From Zoogloea sp044344315 (lineage in GTDB: Bacteria; Pseudomonadota; Gammaproteobacteria; Burkholderiales; Rhodocyclaceae), in NCBI RefSeq assembly GCF_044344315.1, contig NZ_JBIJDC010000136.1:1-11756 (forward strand): DNA of 11,756 nt. Direction: 5' to 3'. A program made the translations under genes and the position numbers. This document shows positions 6,593 through 11,756 of this stretch, piece by piece. Position 1 is the stretch's first letter; each line of letters begins with the position of its first letter. Below the pieces are notes generated by a model that saw only the letters and a list, made by a program, of their open reading frames with translations, was not told where the DNA came from and did not search any database.

Positions 6593-7919
6593 CGGGAAAA
6601 CAAGCGGTGAAGGTGCTGCCGGTGGCGGGCTCGCTCTCGATCAGCAGGTCGCCCTGGTGGCGATTCAGCACATGTTTGACGATGGCCAGGCCAAGCCCAG
6701 TACCCCCGGTTTCCCGGGAACGGCCACGATCAACCCGGTAGAAACGCTCTGTCAAACGTGGAATATGCTCGGGCGCAATCCCGATCCCGTCATCCTTCAC
6801 GGCGTACTCCACCACCGACCCCCGCTGGCGCCAGCTGATGCGGATGCTCCCCCCTGCCGGGGTATAGCGCACGGCATTGATGGCGAGATTGGCGAAAGCG
6901 CTGTAGAGCTCCTTGGCGTTGCCGAGCAGACGGGCGTGGGTGCTGCAATCGAGTTCGATGGTGTGCCGGCCACCCGACACAACCCGCGCTTCCTGCTGAA
7001 CCTCTTCGAGCAGGTTGGCCACATCCACGGCCTCTTCGTGGCGGATCGGTTCATCGGCTTCGAGGGCCGACAGGGTCAGGAGATCCTGGATCAGACGCTG
7101 CATGCGCCCGGCCTGCTCGGAAGCCAGGCCAAGGTAATGGCGGATGTCGTCCTTTTCGAGATCGTCCAGCCCATCGATGACCGTTTCGAGAAAACCGGTG
7201 ACGACGGTCAAGGGTGTCCGCATCTCGTGGGACACATTGGCCACAAAGTCACGACGCATGGCCTGAAGACGCTCTCCCTGGGTGATGTCTTCGGACATGA
7301 GCAATCGCATGTCCTCACTGAAGGGCACCACATGAACCATCAGCATCCGGGAGATGGGACGGCCAATGGTCAGGGTCAGCGGCTCCTCGTAGCGACCCTC
7401 CTGCAGATAGCGCACGAAATCAGGCTGTCGAACCAGATTGGTGATCGGCGTACCCTGGTCCCGGGCTTGTTCCAGGCCAAAATGCTGTTCTCCCTGCCGA
7501 TTGACCCATTCGATCGTGTGGGTGTTCGATAGAAACAACAAGCCGTGGGGCATGGCCTGACTGGCCTCCCTGAATCGGTCCAGTGCCGACGAAAGGCGCT
7601 GCTGCCGGCGGCTGGCGCTGCGGGCGCGGCTATTCACATCGGCAAAGATGTAGTCCCACATACCAATGGCTCGGGGCATCGGCGGTGCGTCATCGACCGG
7701 CAGCCTCAGCCAGCACACCAGCTTGTACAGATTCCGTACGTGATAGACACCCGCGAGCAGAAGGCCGGCGGAGAACGCCAGAAGCGCGGCAAGCGGACCG
7801 TACACACCCCAGGCAAGCAGTGCCACAAGGACAATGAGCGCCAGGTAGGTGAAGGCTGCGACAAAGATGTATCTGATCGGCCGGATGACCATCATCCCTT
7901 CAACTGACTGGACGGGCAT
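6573..7919 (-). CDS. phoR: Phosphate regulon sensor histidine kinase PhoR
   Basis: This 448-residue membrane histidine kinase pairs with PhoB and phosphorylates it when phosphate is scarce. Two hydrophobic segments (about 17-38 and 42-59) anchor the N-terminus with almost no periplasmic loop, as in PhoR. A linker and a PAS-like region follow (about 115-215). The dimerisation domain holds FVANVSHEMRTPLTV with phosphoacceptor H231. The ATPase part shows N348 in the N-box (INAVRYTP), DDGIGI at 376-381, an F-box FYRVDRGRS at 393-401 and GTGLG at 406-410. It starts three bases after the phoB stop, so the two are translated from one message. No clear Shine-Dalgarno precedes the ATG at 7919; a start at Met9 or Met10 cannot be excluded. 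No pst or phoU gene is in view, and the gene converges with the PilZ-like gene downstream. Confidence 0.93.
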   Translation of the reverse strand: MPVQSVEGMMVIRPIRYIFVAAFTYLALIVLVALLAWGVYGPLAALLAFSAGLLLAGVYHVRNLYKLVCWLRLPVDDAPPMPRAIGMWDYIFADVNSRARSASRRQQRLSSALDRFREASQAMPHGLLFLSNTHTIEWVNRQGEQHFGLEQARDQGTPITNLVRQPDFVRYLQEGRYEEPLTLTIGRPISRMLMVHVVPFSEDMRLLMSEDITQGERLQAMRRDFVANVSHEMRTPLTVVTGFLETVIDGLDDLEKDDIRHYLGLASEQAGRMQRLIQDLLTLSALEADEPIRHEEAVDVANLLEEVQQEARVVSGGRHTIELDCSTHARLLGNAKELYSAFANLAINAVRYTPAGGSIRISWRQRGSVVEYAVKDDGIGIAPEHIPRLTERFYRVDRGRSRETGGTGLGLAIVKHVLNRHQGDLLIESEPATGSTFTACFPARRLVD

Positions 7920-7922
7920 GGA

Positions 7923-8633
7923 TTATCGCACGGGGGTCGCCGATTCCTGCTGGGTCGAAAAGCGGTAGCCACTCCCCCGCACCGTCTGTACAAGGCTGTC
8001 ATGACCACTGGGCTCAAGGGCGCAGCGCAGGCGGCGGATATGTACATCCACGGTACGCTCTTCCACGAACACGTGATCGCCCCATACCTGGTCAAGTAAC
8101 TGGGCGCGGGAATGCACCCGCTCCGGGTGGGTCATCAGAAAGTGCAACAGGCGGAACTCCGTCGGGCCAAGAGTGACCGGATTGCCTGACGCGGCCAGCC
8201 GGTGCGTAGCCGGATCGAGGCGCAAGCCACCCATCTCCACCGGATCCTCGGTGGTCTCCGGCGCCCGGCGACGCAGCACGGCCTTGATTCTGGCCACCAA
8301 CTCGCGAGGTGAAAAGGGCTTGGTGATGTAATCATCGGCGCCAGACTCCAGGCCAAGAACCTTATCCTGCTCTTCACCCCGTGCCGTGAGCATGATCAGC
8401 GGAATGCCACGGGTGCGCTCCTCCGCACGCAGGCGTCGGGCAAACTCGACACCGGACATGCCGGGTAGCATCCAGTCGAGAAGGATCAGATCAGGCAGGG
8501 CATCGCGCACGATGCGCTGGGCGGTTTCTGCATCGGCTGCCCGCACCACGTGGTGCCCGGCCCGCATCAGATTGGCGGCGATGAGTTCCTGGATGGCGGG
8601 CTCGTCTTCGACAAGCAGAATGGTGGCGGGCAT
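7923..8633 (-). CDS. phoB: Phosphate regulon response regulator PhoB
   Basis: This 236-residue OmpR/PhoB-type regulator has a receiver domain (about 1-120) with the acidic pair E9-D10, phospho-acceptor D53 in LLDWMLPG, T83 and K105 in DYITKPFS. A winged-helix DNA-binding domain occupies about 135-228, with GPTEFRLLHFL, the recognition region RTVDVHIRRLR and the wing segment VRGSGYRFS. Phosphorylated PhoB binds Pho boxes and activates phosphate-scavenging genes. Length, receiver and DNA-binding sequences fit PhoB closely, and the overlap-close phoR gene confirms the assignment. A candidate Pho box and matching -10 lie 32-65 bp upstream, which suggests self-activation. The gene is divergent from the DUF971-ubiE-ubiJ group. 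Confidence 0.94.
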   Translation of the reverse strand: MPATILLVEDEPAIQELIAANLMRAGHHVVRAADAETAQRIVRDALPDLILLDWMLPGMSGVEFARRLRAEERTRGIPLIMLTARGEEQDKVLGLESGADDYITKPFSPRELVARIKAVLRRRAPETTEDPVEMGGLRLDPATHRLAASGNPVTLGPTEFRLLHFLMTHPERVHSRAQLLDQVWGDHVFVEERTVDVHIRRLRCALEPSGHDSLVQTVRGSGYRFSTQQESATPVR

Positions 8634-8664
8634 GGGAACCTCAATGATTTCTGGCGACCGGCGC

Positions 8665-8698
8665 AGTGTATTGCAGCAACTTGAAGTTTTGATGACAG
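8665..8698 (-). promoter_or_regulatory. Candidate Pho box and -10 element of phoBR
   Basis: Read on the minus strand, 8698-8681 is CTGTCATCAAAACTTCAA. The first half-site is a perfect CTGTCAT; the second keeps only TCA, at the expected 11-bp period. By my count it matches 13 of 18 positions of the E. coli Pho box. TACACT (8670-8665) follows after 10 bp, which is where the -10 box sits in Pho promoters. This fits PhoB activating its own operon. Confidence 0.6.
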
Positions 8699-8731
8699 GT
8701 CACGGGCCTGCAACAGCGCCACAACGCGTGC

Positions 8732-8762
8732 CTGACAGGGCAGGAAAGCCTCGTTCTAGTAT
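8732..8762 (+). promoter_or_regulatory. Candidate promoter of the DUF971-ubiE-ubiJ group
   Basis: CTGACA (8732-8737) matches five of six bases of the -35 consensus and TAGTAT (8757-8762) four of six of the -10, with a longish 19-bp spacer. It stands about 38 bp before the DUF971 ATG. The -35 overlaps a minus-strand CTGTCAG, which resembles a lone Pho half-site. Confidence 0.35.
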
Positions 8763-8799
8763 CATTCGGCCATCACGTACTCAGACTTCGGACTCCATC

Positions 8800-9225
8800 A
8801 TGGCAGGCCTGCGCAAGGACGATCCCGTTCCGACCGAAATCAAGCTCCACCAGCGTTCCCGAATCATGGAAGTGAGCTTCAATGATGGCCGGCATTTTGA
8901 GTTCAGCTTCGAATTCCTGCGCGTTTTCTCGCCGTCGGCTGAAGTCCGCGGCCATGGGGTTGGTCAGGAGGTGCTGCAACTGGGGAAGCGCGAGGTGGAT
9001 ATCACACGGGTCGAACCCGTCGGCAACTATGCCATCAAGCCCGTTTTCTCCGACGGCCATGACAGCGGCCTCTACTCGTGGGACTACCTGTACGAGTTGG
9101 GTGAGAACCATGACGACCTGTGGCAGACCTACCTGCTGCGCCTCACCGAGGCCGGCGGCAGCCGCGATCCTGAACAGCAGCCCGCGCCGGCGCCCAAGGG
9201 CGGCAACTGCGGCCACCACCACTGA
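8800..9225 (+). CDS. DUF971 / gamma-butyrobetaine hydroxylase-like N-terminal domain protein with Cys-His tail
   Basis: This 141-residue protein spans the DUF971 fold, with the family signature YAIKPVFSDGHDSGLYSWDYL at about 77-97, missing only the catalytic oxygenase domain found in gamma-butyrobetaine hydroxylases. Its function is not established. After the domain, residues 118-136 are Gly/Pro/Gln-rich and look disordered, and the protein ends GGNCGHHH (C137, H139-H141), which could bind a metal. I chose ATG 8800 because the domain begins soon after it; the same frame is open upstream, but that part lies antisense to phoB and has no family similarity. The ribosome-binding site is weak. It is 57 bp before ubiE on the same strand, and a linkage of this family to ubiE is, as I recall, common in betaproteobacteria. 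Confidence 0.9.
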   Translation: MAGLRKDDPVPTEIKLHQRSRIMEVSFNDGRHFEFSFEFLRVFSPSAEVRGHGVGQEVLQLGKREVDITRVEPVGNYAIKPVFSDGHDSGLYSWDYLYELGENHDDLWQTYLLRLTEAGGSRDPEQQPAPAPKGGNCGHHH

Positions 9226-9282
9226 TCCTCGATTGGCCTCCCCGGGGGCCAGCTCCCTCCGCTTTCGATCCGTATCCTGATC

Positions 9283-10020
9283 ATGAATGACAAGACCACC
9301 CACTTCGGCTTCCAGAAGGTTGCCGAATCCGAAAAGGCCGGCAAGGTAAGAAGTGTCTTCTCGTCCGTAGCCTCCAGCTACGACGTGATGAACGACCTGA
9401 TGTCCTTCGGCCTGCACCGCCTCTGGAAAGCCTTCACCGTGCAAATTGCCGGTGTCCGCGCAGGTGATCGGGTACTCGACGTCGCAGGTGGGACCGCCGA
9501 CCTGTCACTGGCCTTTGCAAAGAAGGTGGGGCCTACGGGCCAGGTCTGGCTCACCGACATCAACCACGCCATGTTGTCCCGCGGCCGCGACCGTGTCGTG
9601 GACAAGGGCCTCCTGCTACCCGTCGCCCAGTGCGATGCGGAGAAGCTGCCCTTCCCCGATGATCATTTCGACGTGGTGACGGTGGCTTTCGGTCTGCGCA
9701 ACATGACTCATAAGGATGCCGCCATCGCCGAAATGCGTCGCGTCCTGAAACCTGGCGGGCGCCTGCTGGTGCTGGAGTTCTCCAAGGTCTGGAAACCCCT
9801 GGCTCCGGCCTACGATTTCTATTCCTTCAAACTGCTCCCGATGATGGGCGAGAAAGTCGCCAAGGACGCCGACAGCTATCGCTACTTGGCCGAGAGCATC
9901 CGCATGCATCCCGATCAGGAATCTCTGAAGGCGTTGATGGAGGGTGCCGGTCTGGCTCGGGTTGAGTACTTCAACATGACGGCTGGTGTGGTTGCCCTGC
10001 ACCGGGGCTACAAACTCTGA
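9283..10020 (+). CDS. ubiE: Ubiquinone/menaquinone biosynthesis C-methyltransferase UbiE
   Basis: This 245-residue S-adenosylmethionine-dependent enzyme C-methylates the benzoquinol ring in ubiquinone synthesis, and demethylmenaquinol where menaquinone is made. It begins with the family segment VFSSVASSYDVMNDLMSFGL (25-44). The cofactor site is VLDVAGGTADL (64-74) with acidic D92 at the end of the next strand; D118-AEKLPFPD, GLRNM (137-141), LKPGGRLLVLEFSK (155-168) and the PDQESL segment near the end complete the fold. Length is typical (E. coli 251). The ATG at 9283 gives the usual N-terminus, although no clear Shine-Dalgarno is seen. ubiJ follows after 14 bp, so the two are surely co-transcribed. 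Confidence 0.96.
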   Translation: MNDKTTHFGFQKVAESEKAGKVRSVFSSVASSYDVMNDLMSFGLHRLWKAFTVQIAGVRAGDRVLDVAGGTADLSLAFAKKVGPTGQVWLTDINHAMLSRGRDRVVDKGLLLPVAQCDAEKLPFPDDHFDVVTVAFGLRNMTHKDAAIAEMRRVLKPGGRLLVLEFSKVWKPLAPAYDFYSFKLLPMMGEKVAKDADSYRYLAESIRMHPDQESLKALMEGAGLARVEYFNMTAGVVALHRGYKL

Positions 10021-10034
10021 GTAAGGGAGTCGGG

Positions 10035-10607
10035 ATGCTCACCTCCTCAGCCATCGCAGGCCTCAACCATGTTCTCGGCGACGCTCCTTGGGCCCGTGAC
10101 AGACTTGTGCCCTTTGCCGGCCGCAGTGCGGTGTTCATACTCAAACCCCTTGAGATTGGGCTGGGTATTGATGGCAGCGGCTACTTTACCGAGGCAGCCA
10201 CGACAACACCCGATGTCACCCTCGAGCTTCCGCTCGCCAGCCTGCCCAAGCTGATCGGGGGTCCTGACGCCTTGATGACGGATATCCGTATCAGTGGCAA
10301 TGCCGATCTGGCGGATACCCTCGGATTTGTACTGCGCAAACTACGCTGGGATGGGGAAGAAGCACTGTCGCGACTGATCGGCGATATCGCGGCCCATCGA
10401 AGCGTCGGGATCGTCCGTAATGTGGCCGGGTGGCACAGGCAGGCAGCGCGCAATATTGTCGAGAACCTTTCCGAGTACCTGAGCGAAGAGCAGCCTGTGT
10501 TGGTCAAACTAACAGCCCTCGAGGATCTGGCCAGGGACAGCGCTGGCCTGCGCGATGACTTGGCCCGTCTCGACAAGCGGCTACGGAAACTCGAGTCAGC
10601 AGGCTGA
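10035..10607 (+). CDS. ubiJ: Ubiquinone biosynthesis accessory protein UbiJ (SCP2 domain)
   Basis: This 190-residue protein has an SCP2-type lipid-binding domain (about 10-105) and the UbiJ-typical stretch DIRISGNADLADTLGFVLRK into RWDGEEALSRLIGDIAAH (83-121). A charged C-terminal coiled coil (about 160-187) matches the family pattern. In E. coli, UbiJ with UbiK holds the hydrophobic quinone intermediates for the soluble Ubi enzyme complex. AAGGGAG (10023-10029) lies five bases before the ATG, and ubiE ends 14 bp upstream. In E. coli the next gene is ubiB; here the unit ends at a terminator and atpC faces it. Confidence 0.9.
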   Translation: MLTSSAIAGLNHVLGDAPWARDRLVPFAGRSAVFILKPLEIGLGIDGSGYFTEAATTTPDVTLELPLASLPKLIGGPDALMTDIRISGNADLADTLGFVLRKLRWDGEEALSRLIGDIAAHRSVGIVRNVAGWHRQAARNIVENLSEYLSEEQPVLVKLTALEDLARDSAGLRDDLARLDKRLRKLESAG

Positions 10608-10624
10608 AATCCAGGCTAAAAAGA

Positions 10625-10662
10625 TGCAAAAAGGGCAGCCCATTTGGACTGCCCTTTTTGCA
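10625..10662. terminator. Bidirectional intrinsic terminator between ubiJ and atpC
   Basis: A perfect 14-bp inverted repeat has arms TGCAAAAAGGGCAG (10625-10638) and CTGCCCTTTTTGCA (10649-10662) around a 10-nt loop. On each strand a GC core (GGGCAG/CTGCCC) is followed directly by five T, so the element can end the ubiJ transcript rightward and the atp operon transcript leftward. It starts 17 bases after the ubiJ stop and ends 20 bases from the atpC stop. Confidence 0.93.
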
Positions 10663-10682
10663 ATACAGCGAACCGTTCGTGC

Positions 10683-11108
10683 TTAGTGGCCGCGCTTCTT
10701 CAGCTTGTTGATGGCTGCAATCTGCGCAAGCGCCGAAGCCAGTTCGGATTGGGCCTTGGCGTACTCCAGGGCGGAACCCTGGTTCTGCAAGGCTTCTTCC
10801 GCGAGACGCTTGGCATCCAGTGCCTTGGCCTCGTCCAGATCCTTGCCACGGATGGCGGTATCCGCCAGGACCGTCACAAGGTTGGGCTGAACTTCGAGCA
10901 AGCCGCCGGCCACAAAAACCATTTCCTCTTCAGGCTGGTTCTGGACCTTGACGCGTACGGCACCCGGCTTGATCCGGGTCATCAACGGCATGTGACCCGG
11001 CAGAATACCCAGCTCGCCGGATTCACCGGGGAGAGCCACGAACTCGGCCAGACCAGAGAAGATCTGCTCTTCCGCGCTGACGATATCGACATGAATGGTC
11101 ATTGCCAT
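10683..11108 (-). CDS. atpC: F1Fo ATP synthase epsilon subunit
   Basis: This 141-residue protein is the epsilon subunit of the F1 central stalk, which couples proton flow to catalysis and can restrain ATP hydrolysis. The N-terminal beta-sandwich (about 1-87) contains GELGILPGHMPLMTRIKPG at 31-49. The C-terminal part (about 90-138) is the helical hairpin, Ala/Glu/Lys-rich, ending KLKKRGH. Length matches the family (E. coli 139). Two close ATGs exist (11108 and 11102); GGAGG about eight bases before 11108 favours the first, giving MAMTIHVD. It is the last gene of the atp operon, 61 bp after atpD, and ends at the shared terminator. Confidence 0.96.
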   Translation of the reverse strand: MAMTIHVDIVSAEEQIFSGLAEFVALPGESGELGILPGHMPLMTRIKPGAVRVKVQNQPEEEMVFVAGGLLEVQPNLVTVLADTAIRGKDLDEAKALDAKRLAEEALQNQGSALEYAKAQSELASALAQIAAINKLKKRGH

Positions 11109-11127
11109 AGCTATTTCCTCCTCAATC

Positions 11128-11152
11128 CGGCGGGCTCACAGGAGCACCGCCG
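11128..11152 (-). promoter_or_regulatory. Bulged hairpin in the atpD-atpC spacer, next to the atpC ribosome-binding site
   Basis: CGGCGG (11128-11133) pairs with CCGCCG (11147-11152), and GCTC (11134-11137) with GAGC (11142-11145), leaving a 4-nt loop and one bulged A at 11146. In the transcript it ends a few bases before the GAGGAGGA ribosome-binding stretch of atpC (11116-11123). No T-run follows, so it is not an intrinsic terminator. A role in mRNA processing or in setting epsilon-subunit yield is an inference. Confidence 0.5.
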
Positions 11153-11169
11153 AATGATGGTCGCGATGA

Positions 11170-11756
11170 TTAGAGGGTCTTCGCTTTCTCGAAGGCCTCT
11201 TCAATCGGGCCGACCATGTAGAAGGCCTGCTCGGGCAGATGGTCACATTCACCAGCCACGATCATCTTGAAGCCCTTGATCGTTTCCTTCAGGGGGACGT
11301 ACTTGCCGGGAGAACCGGTAAACACTTCCGCCACGAAGAACGGCTGGGACAGGAAACGCTGGATCTTACGAGCGCGGGAAACAAGCAGCTTGTCTTCCGG
11401 AGCCAGTTCGTCCATACCCAGAATCGCGATGATGTCGCGCAGTTCCTTGTAACGCTGAAGGGTCTGCTGAACGCCGCGAGCGGTGTTGTAGTGCTCTTCA
11501 CCCACGACCAGCGGATCGAGCTGGCGGGAGGTGGAGTCGAGCGGATCCACGGCCGGGTAGATACCCAGGGAGGCGATGTCACGCGACAGCACGACGGTCG
11601 AATCCAGGTGGAGGAAGGTGGTCGCAGGAGACGGGTCGGTCAAGTCATCCGCAGGCACATACACGGCCTGGATGGAGGTGATCGAGCCCACCTTGGTGGA
11701 GGTGATACGCTCCTGCAGACGGCCCATTTCTTCGGCCAGCGTCGGCTGGTAACCCA
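11170..11756 (-). CDS. atpD: F1Fo ATP synthase beta subunit (partial, C-terminal part only)
   Basis: The frame enters at the right window edge and ends with a stop at 11170, giving about 194 C-terminal residues of a protein that is usually 460-475 long. The visible part opens with GYQPTLAEEMGRLQERITST, then IQAVYVPADDLTDPSPATTF and HLDSTVVLSRDIASLGIYPA, which are strongly conserved catalytic-domain and adenine-pocket segments. GMDELAPEDKL is a variant of the DELSEED loop that meets the gamma subunit. The beta subunit carries the catalytic nucleotide sites of F1. The Walker A end lies outside the window. atpC follows after 61 bp. Confidence 0.97.
   Translation of the reverse strand, partial: GYQPTLAEEMGRLQERITSTKVGSITSIQAVYVPADDLTDPSPATTFLHLDSTVVLSRDIASLGIYPAVDPLDSTSRQLDPLVVGEEHYNTARGVQQTLQRYKELRDIIAILGMDELAPEDKLLVSRARKIQRFLSQPFFVAEVFTGSPGKYVPLKETIKGFKMIVAGECDHLPEQAFYMVGPIEEAFEKAKTL

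Noticed and set aside
6657..7532. Plus-strand open frame of 291 codons opposite phoR
   Set aside because: phoR on the other strand has every kinase motif; this frame shows no recognisable domain or ribosome-binding site.
8386..8799. Extended N-terminus for the DUF971 protein from an ATG at 8386
   Set aside because: The extra part runs antisense through phoB, is Arg/Ser-rich without family similarity, and lies upstream of the candidate promoter; ATG 8800 gives the normal family start.

Overview
This 11.8 kb window is GC-rich chromosomal DNA, most likely from a betaproteobacterium. The order of the Rhodocyclales is my best guess (Azoarcus/Thauera/Dechloromonas-like), based on protein flavour and on the ubiE-ubiJ and atp genes; the genus cannot be fixed by eye. 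The genes are densely packed and there is no stretch of 300 bases without a gene. I see no tRNA, rRNA, insertion sequence, CRISPR array, integrase or attachment site. It reads as core or near-core chromosome, not as a mobile island.

Layout. (1) Minus strand, 1-3426: a SWIM-zinc-finger SNF2-family helicase, cut by the left edge of the window, preceded by a Sir2-type NAD-dependent protein deacylase. (2) Plus strand, 3549-6557: a YafJ-type class II glutamine amidotransferase, a HIT-family hydrolase, and a 536-residue protein with a PilZ-like C-terminal half. The last two form a tight pair behind their own candidate promoter. (3) Minus strand, 6573-8633: the phosphate two-component system phoB-phoR, with a good candidate Pho box in front of phoB. 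(4) Plus strand, 8800-10607: a DUF971 (GBBH-like) protein, the ubiquinone/menaquinone methyltransferase ubiE, and the ubiquinone accessory protein ubiJ. (5) A symmetrical bidirectional terminator, then on the minus strand atpC and the 3' end of atpD, the tail of the F1Fo ATP synthase operon.

The genes form several functional groups. Quinone synthesis (ubiE, ubiJ) and ATP synthase (atpD, atpC) face each other as respiratory energy genes. PhoBR senses phosphate. The large PilZ-like protein would, if it binds the ligand, respond to cyclic-di-GMP. The Sir2 deacylase and the SNF2 helicase may be co-transcribed, but no classic defence genes stand next to them.

I did not find a clear new system. 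The items most worth following are the 536-residue PilZ-like protein paired with a HIT hydrolase, a 26-bp palindrome that encloses the candidate -10 box in front of that pair, the Sir2-SNF2 pairing, and a bulged hairpin just upstream of the atpC ribosome-binding site.
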